From positions 4,836,001 through 4,900,000 of the forward strand of contig NZ_CP087585.1 in NCBI RefSeq assembly GCF_022200785.1: 64,000 bases of DNA, read 5' to 3'. Every line of letters begins with the position of its first letter. The first letter of the stretch is position 1. Source of the stretch: Pedobacter mucosus (GTDB lineage: Bacteria > Bacteroidota > Bacteroidia > Sphingobacteriales > Sphingobacteriaceae). The notes below the pieces were generated by a model that was not told the DNA's origin, made no database searches, and saw only the letters and a list, made by a program, of their open reading frames with translations. A program made the translations under genes and the position numbers. Shown here piece by piece: positions 56,528-64,000 of the stretch.

Positions 56528-58237
56528 ATGGAAAAAAGATGGGTGCAGGCATCAAATTGCAATGATGATACCATAAATACAATAGCAGAACAACTCAATA
56601 TAGATCGCTCACTTGCGCAAATATTAGTTCAAAGAAATATTTGCGATTTCGATCAGGCAAAGGATTTTTTCAGACCAGATATCACTCATCTTCACAATCC
56701 TTTTTTGATGAAGGATATGGATGTGGCAATCGAAAGGATTGAAAAAGCTTTAGCCAGTCACGAAAAAATTCTTATTTATGGCGATTACGATGTTGACGGA
56801 ACTACCTCAGTTGCATTGGCTTATAGTTTTTTCTCTCAGCTTACTAAGAATATAGAATATTATATTCCTGACCGTTATTTAGAAGGTTATGGCATTTCAA
56901 CTGCAGGAATCGATTATGCAAATGAAAATGGTTTTTCATTAATTATCGCTTTAGATTGTGGTATAAAATCAATTGATAAAGTTGATTACGCTAATACGCT
57001 TAACATTGATTTTATTATTTGTGATCACCATTTGCCAGGCGAATTTCTGCCAAAAGCAGTCGCTGTTTTAGATCCGAAGAGAAACGATTGCGATTATCCA
57101 TTTAAAGAATTAGCAGGTTGTGGAATTGGTTTTAAGCTGGCTCAGGCTTATGCTCAGAAACATAATTTACCAAAAGAAACCTACCTAAAATACTTAGATT
57201 TAGTAATGGTAAGCATTGCCGCGGATATCGTTCCTGTAGTTGGCGAAAACAGAATTTTGGCTTATTATGGTTTGAAAAAACTCAATACAAACCCATGCGA
57301 AGGTTTAAGAGCTTTAATGGAAGTTTCTGGCAAAACGGAAAATTATAGTATTACCGATGTGGTTTTTACTTTAGGTCCGCGGATAAATGCAGCCGGCAGA
57401 ATAGACCACGCCAAACACGCTGTAGCCATGTTAATTTGCGAAATTGACGGAAATTCGTTAGAGCAAAGTGTAGAAATCAACCTTAAAAATACGGAACGAA
57501 AAACTTATGATCAGGATATTACCAGAGAAGCTTTGGCGCTAATTGGAGATAGTGAAATCTTAATAAATAGAAAAACAACGGTTGTTTACAATGAAAATTG
57601 GCATAAAGGTGTGATTGGAATTGTAGCCTCGCGTTTAACAGAAAAATATTATCGTCCAACCATCGTTTTAACCATGTCTAATGGTCATATTGCTGGTTCG
57701 TGCAGATCTGTTTTTGGTTTTGATTTATATGAAGCTTTGAGTGGTTGTGCACATTTACTGGATCAATATGGTGGGCATAAATTTGCTGCAGGTTTAACTA
57801 TGCAGGCCCATAATGTAGAAGCTTTTGCTCATAAGTTTGAAGAAATTGTTGCTGGTACCATAACTGAAGAGCTTTTAACGCCAATGATTAGAATCGATGC
57901 CGAAGTGGAATTGGCACAAATTGACGGAAAGTTTTTTAGGGTATTAACACAAATGGGCCCATTCGGGCCAGAAAATATGTCGCCAATATTTGTAACACAT
58001 AATGTTTATTTAGCCCAACAAGCAATGCCAGTTGGCGCAAATCATTTAAAAATTAGCATTAAACAACAAAATTCGCCTATTTTTGAATGCATCGCATTTG
58101 GTTTAGGAGAATTTCAAAATCTTTTACAACCTAAAGTTCCCTTCTCTGTTTGTTATACTATTGAAGAAAATGTTTGGAAAGATAAACGTAGGATGCAGTT
58201 AAATATTAAAGGAATAAAAGTAAACGAACAAAAATAG
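56528..58237 (+). CDS. recJ: Single-stranded-DNA-specific exonuclease RecJ
   Basis: The 569-residue product has the RecJ motifs: ILIYGDYDVDGTTS, IALDCGIKSIDK, ICDHHLPGE, KELAGCGIGFKLAQA and LGPRINAAGRIDHAKHAV. The DHHA1 part has VGIVASRL, SNGHIAGSCRS and YGGHKFAAGLTM, and an OB-like C-terminus closes it. It degrades single-stranded DNA 5' to 3' in repair. The frame opens at a GTG at 56462, but MEKRWVQAS is the usual family start. The lptB gene follows after a 123-base repeat-like spacer. Confidence 0.95.
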   Translation: MEKRWVQASNCNDDTINTIAEQLNIDRSLAQILVQRNICDFDQAKDFFRPDITHLHNPFLMKDMDVAIERIEKALASHEKILIYGDYDVDGTTSVALAYSFFSQLTKNIEYYIPDRYLEGYGISTAGIDYANENGFSLIIALDCGIKSIDKVDYANTLNIDFIICDHHLPGEFLPKAVAVLDPKRNDCDYPFKELAGCGIGFKLAQAYAQKHNLPKETYLKYLDLVMVSIAADIVPVVGENRILAYYGLKKLNTNPCEGLRALMEVSGKTENYSITDVVFTLGPRINAAGRIDHAKHAVAMLICEIDGNSLEQSVEINLKNTERKTYDQDITREALALIGDSEILINRKTTVVYNENWHKGVIGIVASRLTEKYYRPTIVLTMSNGHIAGSCRSVFGFDLYEALSGCAHLLDQYGGHKFAAGLTMQAHNVEAFAHKFEEIVAGTITEELLTPMIRIDAEVELAQIDGKFFRVLTQMGPFGPENMSPIFVTHNVYLAQQAMPVGANHLKISIKQQNSPIFECIAFGLGEFQNLLQPKVPFSVCYTIEENVWKDKRRMQLNIKGIKVNEQK

Positions 58238-58352
58238 AGGATTAAAGAGTAATGATCAAAGAACAAGGACTAAAATGAAAATAATAAGGATTAGGAAGCA
58301 TGGTAATTAACCAATCTTTAATCCTTGATCTTTATTCTTTAATCTAATAGTT
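58238..58352. repeat. Inverted 'gatcaaagaacaaggac ... atccttgatctttattctt' spacer repeat
   Basis: 'gattaaagagtaatgatcaaag' near 58241 and 'ctttaatccttgatctttatt' near 58316 are imperfect inverses. Related A/G-rich blocks occur near 14758, 55620 and 62385-62512. Confidence 0.5.
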
Positions 58353-58360
58353 ATATACGA

Positions 58361-59101
58361 ATGATATTAAGAGCCGAAAATTTAGTAAAAAAATACAAGC
58401 AACGCACCGTAGTAAACGATGTTTCTTTTAATGTAAGCCAAGGTGAAATTGTTGGACTTCTTGGTCCAAATGGAGCCGGAAAAACAACTTCTTTTTATAT
58501 GATCGTAGGTTTGATTAAGCCTAATCAAGGTCGGATATATTTAGAAGATGAAGATATTACGGAAGATGCAATGTATCGTCGAGCTCAAAAAGGAATTGGG
58601 TATTTAGCACAAGAAGCTTCGGTTTTTAGAAAGTTATCGGTGGAAGATAATATCCTTGCTATTTTAGAAATGAGTAAAATGAGTAAGGAGGAGCAACGAG
58701 ATAAATTGGAAGAATTAATTAACGAATTTAGCTTACAAAAGGTACGTAAAAGTAATGGTGATTTATTATCTGGTGGCGAACGCCGCAGAACTGAAATTGC
58801 CCGTGCTTTAGCCGCAAACCCTAATTTTATTTTGTTGGATGAGCCATTTGCTGGTGTAGATCCGATTGCTGTTGAAGAAATTCAAACCATTGTTGCCAAG
58901 CTTAAACATAAAAATATAGGTATCTTAATAACCGATCATAATGTGCAGGAAACACTTTCTATAACTGATAGAGCATATTTATTATTTGAAGGAAAGATTT
59001 TAGAACAAGGTGTTCCCGAAGTATTGGCAGAAAATGAATTGGTTCGAAAAGTGTATTTAGGATCCAACTTCGTTTTAAAACGTAAAAAATTTGATATTTA
59101 A
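58361..59101 (+). CDS. lptB: LPS export ABC transporter ATP-binding protein
   Basis: The 246-residue ATPase has Walker [39 protein letters not shown], the signature [16 protein letters not shown], Walker [14 protein letters not shown] and the H-loop ITDHNV. The [12 protein letters not shown] stretch marks LptB rather than a general ABC protein. It powers lipopolysaccharide transfer from the inner membrane. The GH3-family gene follows 9 bases later. Confidence 0.96.
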   Translation: MILRAENLVKKYKQRTVVNDVSFNVSQGEIVGLLGPNGAGKTTSFYMIVGLIKPNQGRIYLEDEDITEDAMYRRAQKGIGYLAQEASVFRKLSVEDNILAILEMSKMSKEEQRDKLEELINEFSLQKVRKSNGDLLSGGERRRTEIARALAANPNFILLDEPFAGVDPIAVEEIQTIVAKLKHKNIGILITDHNVQETLSITDRAYLLFEGKILEQGVPEVLAENELVRKVYLGSNFVLKRKKFDI

Positions 59102-59110
59102 AAAAGCGCA

Positions 59111-60628
59111 ATGGCATTTGTAAATTCAATTTTTACTTGGTTAATGAAAAAGCGGATCCACCAGATTGAGCTTTTCATGAAATATCCTCATGATGTTCAG
59201 CAAGAGTGGTTTCACACGCTTATAGATAGTGCAGAAAATACTGAATGGGGAAAATTATATGATTATAAATCGATTTTAACAGCTCAACAATATCAAGAAC
59301 GCGTTCCTATTCAAAATTATGATACGCTCAAACCTTATATTGAGCGTATGCTAGCGGGTGAGCAAAACATTCTCTGGCCGTCAGATATTAAGTGGTTTGC
59401 AAAGTCATCGGGTACCACAAGCGATAGAAGTAAATTTATTCCAGTTTCTAAAGAATCTCTTGAAGAATGCCACTTTAAAGGGGGTAAAGATATGCTTTCC
59501 ATCTATTGTAATAATCGGCCAGATAATCAAATGTTTACAGGAAAAGGTTTGGTTTTAGGTGGAAGTCATCAGGTTAATCAGTTAAACGAAGATTGTTTTT
59601 ATGGTGATTTATCAGCGGTACTGATTAAAAATTTACCGATTTGGGCAGAGTTTTACCGTACGCCAGATATGTCTATCGCGTTGATGGACAATTACGAAGT
59701 AAAGATGGATAAGATGGCTGAGGCCACTATTCAAGAAAATGTAACCAGTATTTCAGGGGTACCTACCTGGACAATTGTTTTGGCTAAAAAGGTGCTGGAA
59801 CTCACAGGAAAAAAAAATCTTTTAGAAGTTTGGCCAAACCTTGAATTATACGTTCATGGCGCTGTAAATTTTGGTCCATATCGCGAACAATTCAAGCAGC
59901 TTATTCCTTCAGCTGATATGTATTATTTGGAAACTTATAACGCATCTGAAGGTTTTTTTGGGATTCAGGATCAGGATAATTCTGAAGAAATGCTCTTAAT
60001 GCTTGATTATGGCATTTTTTATGAGTTTATCCCAATGGAAAATATCACTGATGAAAATCCGAAAGCATTGCTTTTAGGCGATGTCGAAATCAACAAAAAT
60101 TATGCAATTGTAATTTCAACTAATGGCGGTTTATGGAGATATATGATTGGCGACACCATTCAATTTACTTCTTTATCTCCTTATCGGATAAAAATTACTG
60201 GCCGTACAAAACATTTTATCAATGCTTTTGGGGAAGAAGTAATTATAGATAATGCAGAACAGGCGCTTACAAAGGCATGTTGTGCAACTGGTGCAGAAAT
60301 TAAAGATTACACCGCCGGACCAATCTATTTTAAAGGTGAAAATGCTGGTGGACATGAATGGATTATTGAGTTTGATAAGCAGCCCAATGATTTCGAAAAA
60401 TTTGTTGATGTGATGGACGCCACACTTCGGGAAGTAAATTCTGATTATGACGCCAAAAGATTTAAGGATATGGCGCTGTCTCGTCCGAAAGTGCATAACG
60501 CACCAGCCAATACTTTTTATAACTGGTTAAAAGCAAAAGATAAATTGGGTGGTCAGCATAAAGTACCGCGTTTGGCCAATGAACGAAAGTATGTTGATGA
60601 CATTTTGAAAATGTTAAAAGCATACTAA
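59111..60628 (+). CDS. GH3 auxin-responsive-promoter family protein (acyl-adenylate/amide synthetase type)
   Basis: The 505-residue protein is a bacterial member of the GH3 family: WFAKSSGTTSDRSKFIPVS (P-loop-like ATP site), GLVLGGSHQVN, SISGVPTWTIVLAKKVLE, YLETYNASEGFFGIQD and YRIKITGRTKHFINAFGEEV. Plant GH3 enzymes join amino acids to hormones through an acyl-adenylate. The bacterial substrate is unknown. It follows lptB by 9 bases, suggesting an envelope link such as acyl or lipid modification, but this is only inference from position. Confidence 0.92.
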   Translation: MAFVNSIFTWLMKKRIHQIELFMKYPHDVQQEWFHTLIDSAENTEWGKLYDYKSILTAQQYQERVPIQNYDTLKPYIERMLAGEQNILWPSDIKWFAKSSGTTSDRSKFIPVSKESLEECHFKGGKDMLSIYCNNRPDNQMFTGKGLVLGGSHQVNQLNEDCFYGDLSAVLIKNLPIWAEFYRTPDMSIALMDNYEVKMDKMAEATIQENVTSISGVPTWTIVLAKKVLELTGKKNLLEVWPNLELYVHGAVNFGPYREQFKQLIPSADMYYLETYNASEGFFGIQDQDNSEEMLLMLDYGIFYEFIPMENITDENPKALLLGDVEINKNYAIVISTNGGLWRYMIGDTIQFTSLSPYRIKITGRTKHFINAFGEEVIIDNAEQALTKACCATGAEIKDYTAGPIYFKGENAGGHEWIIEFDKQPNDFEKFVDVMDATLREVNSDYDAKRFKDMALSRPKVHNAPANTFYNWLKAKDKLGGQHKVPRLANERKYVDDILKMLKAY

Positions 60629-60656
60629 TTGGTAGGCTATTTGCTAGAGAAAATGT

Positions 60657-61091
60657 ATGAATCTGAACAGGGAAGAAATCTTAAATTTCTTTAAAAAATC
60701 ACAAAACCGGGCTACGGTAATTTTAAAGGATAAAGATAAGGCTAACAAAACTATTAAAAATGCATTGGGCAAAGCCGTAACCAATAAAGATAATTTAGAA
60801 GGTATATGGTCAAAAATGGTGTTACTTTTTGCTGTTGCGAAAGATTATATTAACGGTGATTATGTTGAAATTCCTAAAAGATCAATCATTGCTATATTTG
60901 GCGGGTTAGTTTATTTCCTTTCTCCTATAGATGTAATTCCTGATTTCGTTCCTGTGCTTGGGTTTGTAGATGATATTTTCGTCCTCAATTTAGTTTACAG
61001 ACAAGTAGTTAAAGATCTGGATAAATACAAAACATGGAAAGATAATCAACTAAAATCTATCAATAATGTAAATGGGATTAAAAAATCATAA
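60657..61091 (+). CDS. YkvA family (DUF1232) membrane protein
   Basis: The 144-residue protein has the DUF1232 core IPKRSIIAIFGGLVYFLSPIDVIPDFVPVLGFVDDIFVLNLV, with the conserved SPIDxIPDFxPxxGxxDD motif. An N-terminal basic helical tail precedes it. Function unknown. Its end overlaps the DUF2752 gene by 20 bases. Confidence 0.92.
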   Translation: MNLNREEILNFFKKSQNRATVILKDKDKANKTIKNALGKAVTNKDNLEGIWSKMVLLFAVAKDYINGDYVEIPKRSIIAIFGGLVYFLSPIDVIPDFVPVLGFVDDIFVLNLVYRQVVKDLDKYKTWKDNQLKSINNVNGIKKS

Positions 61092-61395
61092 TATTTTTGA
61101 TTGGTTTAGTAAACATCTATTAGCCTGTCCATTTAAATCTTATTTTGGAATAGATTGCCCAGGTTGCGGATTACAACGCTCTATATTAGCACTATTTAAG
61201 GGGAATTTTGTAGAATCTTTTACTTTTTATCCTGCAACAATTCCACTCATCTTTATTATAATCTTCACTTTCATCCATATAAAATGGGATTTTAAATTCG
61301 GGGCGCAGCTTATCAAAATTGTTTTTTCTGGTATTGCAGTAATTATCTTAATCAATTATATTTACAAAATATACACCCATCAACTACTAAATTAA
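61072..61395 (+). CDS. DUF2752 membrane protein
   Basis: The 107-residue protein has LLACPFKSYFGIDCPGCGLQRSILALFKGNF, the CPGCGxxR motif of DUF2752, and then two membrane helices. The two cysteine pairs suggest metal or redox chemistry, but no function is known. It overlaps the YkvA gene by 20 bases and is followed 3 bases later by a small membrane protein. Confidence 0.88.
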   Translation: MGLKNHNIFDWFSKHLLACPFKSYFGIDCPGCGLQRSILALFKGNFVESFTFYPATIPLIFIIIFTFIHIKWDFKFGAQLIKIVFSGIAVIILINYIYKIYTHQLLN

Positions 61396-61398
61396 GCT

Positions 61399-61860
61399 AT
61401 GTCAAACGAAGAAGGAACTACACCAGAAGAGAATCAATCCAATCAGCCTGATAGTTATAAACCAGCTCAACCTTTCGCTAATGGACCAGTTACACCACCG
61501 CCATTTCAGCCAAATGCTGCATTTAATCAATTTGGTGGAATGGGACAACAAAACTTACCTAACTCAACAGCCAGTTTAGTTTTGGGTATTTTAGCTATTC
61601 CTGCTTGTTGTTTTTATGGAATTTTTGGGATAATATTTGGTGTTATTGCATGGGTTTTAGCATCTGGCGATCTTAAAAAGTATAATTTAAATCCTGGTGC
61701 TTATACATTATCATCTTATAAAAATAGTAAGGCCGGTAAACTGTGTGGCATAATTGCTGTAAGTATTAGTGTGCTTTTCATTATCATTATCATAATTTTT
61801 GGTGCTGCAATTGTTAGTAACCCTCAATTAATTCAGGAGATGTTAAAGAACGCTAAATAA
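61399..61860 (+). CDS. Small membrane protein with CC motif and Pro/Gln-rich N-terminus
   Basis: The 153-residue protein has a disordered N-terminus rich in Pro, Gln and Asn (residues ~1-55). Two membrane helices follow; the first begins LVLGILAIPACCFYGIFGIIFGVIAWVLA. This resembles DUF4190/CCC-motif membrane proteins that are often next to DUF2752 in Bacteroidota. Function unknown. Likely co-transcribed with the two genes before it. Confidence 0.72.
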   Translation: MSNEEGTTPEENQSNQPDSYKPAQPFANGPVTPPPFQPNAAFNQFGGMGQQNLPNSTASLVLGILAIPACCFYGIFGIIFGVIAWVLASGDLKKYNLNPGAYTLSSYKNSKAGKLCGIIAVSISVLFIIIIIIFGAAIVSNPQLIQEMLKNAK

Positions 61861-61889
61861 GCTAATTTTAATTTTACCTTAAAAATATA

Positions 61890-61918
61890 AATCGAATGAC
61901 GAGAGCCATTCGATTTTC
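61890..61918 (+). terminator. Terminator before the bacilliredoxin gene
   Basis: AAATCGAATG pairs with CATTCGATTT, followed by a T-rich stretch. Confidence 0.82.
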
Positions 61919-61919
61919 T

Positions 61920-61927
61920 TATTTTTG
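61920..61927 (+). promoter_or_regulatory. Bacilliredoxin-gene -7 element
   Basis: TATTTTTG, 31 bases before the ATG, directly after the preceding terminator. Confidence 0.45.
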
Positions 61928-61958
61928 TATGTCGATATTGTAAATAAAATTTAAGATA

Positions 61959-62369
61959 ATGTATCCAGAATATTTAGTAGAACCAATGCGTAAGGAATTA
62001 ACTAACGTAGGTTTTGAAGAATTAAAAAGTGCTCAAGACGTTGATCAAGCTATTAAAGGCGAAGGAACTGTGTTGGTAATTGTAAATTCAGTTTGCGGTT
62101 GTGCAGCAGCAAATGCTCGTCCGGCAGCAAGGGCGGCAGCAGCTCATGAAAAACATCCTGATAGATTAGTTACTGTTTTTGCAGGAATGGAAAAAGAAGC
62201 AGTAGACCAAGCTAGAAATTATATGATGCCTTTTCCTCCATCATCTCCAGCAATGGCGTTATTTAAAGATGGTAAATTGGTTCATATGATTGAACGTCAC
62301 CAAATTGAAGGCAGACCGGCGCAAATGATTGCTGATAATTTAATCGGTGCTTTTGAACAATACTGTTAA
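61959..62369 (+). CDS. BrxA/BrxB family bacilliredoxin
   Basis: The 136-residue protein has the family pattern NSVCGCAAANARPAARAAAAHE with the CGC redox site, TVFAGMEKEAVDQARNYMMPFPPSSPAMALFKDG and HMIERHQIEGRPAQMIADNLIGAFEQYC. It removes bacillithiol from oxidised protein thiols. With the YtxJ protein at 39621, this argues that the organism makes bacillithiol, though no bshA, bshB or bshC gene is in the window. Confidence 0.95.
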   Translation: MYPEYLVEPMRKELTNVGFEELKSAQDVDQAIKGEGTVLVIVNSVCGCAAANARPAARAAAAHEKHPDRLVTVFAGMEKEAVDQARNYMMPFPPSSPAMALFKDGKLVHMIERHQIEGRPAQMIADNLIGAFEQYC

Positions 62370-62386
62370 GGTTAGGATAAAAGATA

Positions 62387-62431
62387 AAAGAGCAAGGATC
62401 AAAGACAATTTGTCTTAAATCTTTGCTCTTT
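62387..62431 (+). terminator. Terminator after the bacilliredoxin gene
   Basis: AAAGAGCAAGGAT pairs imperfectly with ATCTTTGCTCTTT, followed by T residues. Confidence 0.72.
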
Positions 62432-62513
62432 TTTTATTTTGAAATTTTAGTCCTTATTAAAAGCCATTTTAGATCTATAGTCTTTAATCTTTGTTCCTTT
62501 ATCCTTACTCCTT

Positions 62514-63305
62514 CTAAAAATCTTTATTGAGCAACTTTTCCAGCTCACCAAACGAGACATTCATTCTTACTCTTCCTTGTTTTGCGTAAGAAATTTCGCC
62601 TGTTTCTTCTGAAATAATAACGGCAACAGCATCTGTCGTTTCTGAAACCCCAATACCTGCTCTATGCCTTAATCCAAATTGAGAAGGCAATTGATCGTTA
62701 TCTGTTAATGGTAAAATACAGCTCGCACTTTTAATTTTGTTTTCTGAAATTACAACGGCTCCATCATGCAACGGACTATTTTTTTGAAATATACTTTCTA
62801 AAAGTCGCTTTGAAATTTTAGCATCAACCACCTCACAACTGTTGGCAAAAAACTGCTCATCATAAAACTTCACAAATACCATTAAAGCACCTGTTCTTGT
62901 TTTTTTCATCGTTTTACAGGCATCAATTATGGGTTTTATTCGGGCTAAATTATTACGTTCAATTTCTTTTCTACCGAACAAATAACCCCACCACGCTTTG
63001 TTTTTCTGTAAAAAAGCATTTTTACCAATGAGTAGTAAAAAACGCCTTATTTCAGGATGAAAAATAACGATAAGTGCAATGATACCAACACTCATAAACT
63101 TATCAATGATGGTGGTTAGCAACTCCATGTGCAAAGCCTTTACTACCCAATAAAAAACGGTAATAATAAACATGCCCACCAATAGATTTACAGCTAAAGT
63201 ATTGCGAATGAGGGTGTAAACATAGTATATTAAAAGTGCTACAAGCACAATATCAACTACATCAGTTACTGAAACTTTTAAAAAATCGAAATCAAATCCC
63301 TTCAT
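62514..63305 (-). CDS. cdaA: Diadenylate cyclase CdaA
   Basis: The 263-residue protein (from ATG at 63305; a TTG three codons upstream is also open) has three N-terminal membrane helices. The DAC domain follows with KNSPLHDGAVVISENKI (DGA motif) and LPSQFGLRHRAGIGVSETTDAVAVIISEETG (RHR motif). It makes c-di-AMP, a messenger for potassium, osmotic balance and wall control. It lies 59 bases from folP on the same strand, the usual Bacteroidota neighbour. Confidence 0.95.
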   Translation of the reverse strand: MKGFDFDFLKVSVTDVVDIVLVALLIYYVYTLIRNTLAVNLLVGMFIITVFYWVVKALHMELLTTIIDKFMSVGIIALIVIFHPEIRRFLLLIGKNAFLQKNKAWWGYLFGRKEIERNNLARIKPIIDACKTMKKTRTGALMVFVKFYDEQFFANSCEVVDAKISKRLLESIFQKNSPLHDGAVVISENKIKSASCILPLTDNDQLPSQFGLRHRAGIGVSETTDAVAVIISEETGEISYAKQGRVRMNVSFGELEKLLNKDF

Positions 63306-63373
63306 TATTGGCAAGATAGCAAAACGGTTTTCAGTTTACAATTTCAAATGGAAATTAACAGTTAATTAACGAT

Positions 63374-64000
63374 TTACTTCAACATCGCAACCAGCTTAAT
63401 ACATTCCATTGCTTCTTTTACATCATGAACTCTTAATATTCCAGCCCCTTTTTGTAAAGCAATAGTGTTTAATACGGAAGTTCCATTTAAGGCTTCCTCA
63501 GCTTTTGATTCCAAGACTTTATGAATCATACCTTTCCGGGAGACGCCAGCAAGAATTGGTAATTTAAAAATTTTAAATGCCTCGAGTTGATTTAATAGCT
63601 CGTAATTATGTTCAATGGTTTTTCCAAACCCAAAACCAGGATCAATAATCACATCGTGTATTTTTAACGCAGTCAATTCACTTACTTTGTTAGAAAAATA
63701 ATCAATTACATCAAGCAAAACATTTTTATAGTTAGGGTTTTGTTGCATATTTTGAGGCGTTCCCTGCATATGCATCATGATGTAAGGCACTTTAAGCTTT
63801 GCAATAGTTTTAAACATAAGTTCGTCCATGTCCCCGGCAGAAATATCATTTATAATACTTGCTCCTACATAAACACACTCTTCGGCAACCCTTGCTCTAA
63901 AGGTATCAACAGAGATTATTACCTCTGGAAACGCGTTTATTAAACTCTTTATAATGGGAACTAATCTTGATAACTCTTCTTCTGCAGCAATATTCTTTGC
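63374..64000 (-). CDS. folP: Dihydropteroate synthase (5' end outside window)
   Basis: The open frame continues to the right edge, giving at least 208 residues. Visible motifs are SVDTFRARVAEECVYVGASIINDISAG, YIMMHMQGTP, DVIIDPGFGFGKTIEHNYELL and LPILAGVSRKGMI. It joins para-aminobenzoate to the pterin in folate synthesis and is the sulfonamide target. The N-terminal ~65-75 residues are missing. It is upstream of cdaA on the same strand and probably in one transcript. Confidence 0.95.
   Translation of the reverse strand, partial: AKNIAAEEELSRLVPIIKSLINAFPEVIISVDTFRARVAEECVYVGASIINDISAGDMDELMFKTIAKLKVPYIMMHMQGTPQNMQQNPNYKNVLLDVIDYFSNKVSELTALKIHDVIIDPGFGFGKTIEHNYELLNQLEAFKIFKLPILAGVSRKGMIHKVLESKAEEALNGTSVLNTIALQKGAGILRVHDVKEAMECIKLVAMLK

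Overview
The window is chromosomal DNA from a Bacteroidota bacterium, most like Pedobacter or a close Sphingobacteriaceae relative. This rests on low GC, scarce Shine-Dalgarno sequences, many promoters with the Bacteroidota -7 element TAnnTTTG, and typical gene content: a DUF2723 membrane protein, GldI-like FKBP lipoproteins, an Mqo malate oxidase, bacillithiol-system proteins, a GH3-family protein after lptB, and single-chain GcvP. I see no transposase, integrase, phage gene, rRNA or CRISPR array. Two genes run off the ends: a GH65 phosphorylase on the left and folP on the right.

Layout. 1-7.8 kb holds a maltodextrin locus (GH65 phosphorylase, two exported GH13 enzymes, an MFS sugar carrier) followed by an S10 carboxypeptidase. 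8-19 kb is housekeeping: accA, a DUF2723 protein, tRNA-Gln, prs-rplY-pth, a TPR protein, recF and a DciA-like gene. 18.4-23.3 kb has three FKBP-type prolyl isomerases around ndk and nrnA. 23.4-25.8 kb encodes a CYTH protein and a GH20 hexosaminidase. 25.9-32.5 kb is a minus-strand set: ethanolamine-type permease, glutamine-synthetase-like ligase, iron alcohol dehydrogenase, C26 gamma-glutamyl hydrolase and aldehyde dehydrogenase. 32.7-41.2 kb holds nnrE/D, AIM24, a sigma/anti-sigma pair, lipA, mqo, ytxJ and ribH. 41-50 kb holds an M1 peptidase, GtrA and ArnT-like glycosylation genes, pdxJ and an EamA carrier. 50.7-64 kb holds gcvP, YceI, a metallo-hydrolase, recJ, lptB, GH3, a YkvA/DUF2752 group, a bacilliredoxin, cdaA and folP.

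Two things stand out. First, the 25.9-32.5 kb set reads as a complete gamma-glutamylation route for ethanolamine: import, glutamylation of the amine, oxidation of the alcohol to aldehyde and acid, then hydrolysis to glutamate and glycine. It needs no B12 and no microcompartment; GcvP at 50.7 kb could consume the glycine. Second, eight intergenic copies of a roughly 65-100 bp element share fixed ends, an outer stem and an apical hairpin. Both stems change sequence between copies but keep base pairing, which is covariation within a single window.

At several genes (pth, pdxJ, the VF530 gene, ribH, lipA) the -7 element ends only 4 bases before the start codon, so near-leaderless transcripts are predicted. 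Other short repeat families fill most long intergenic gaps and in places supply gene ends or false N-terminal extensions. Three small proteins of 40-59 residues were found by reading the sequence directly.
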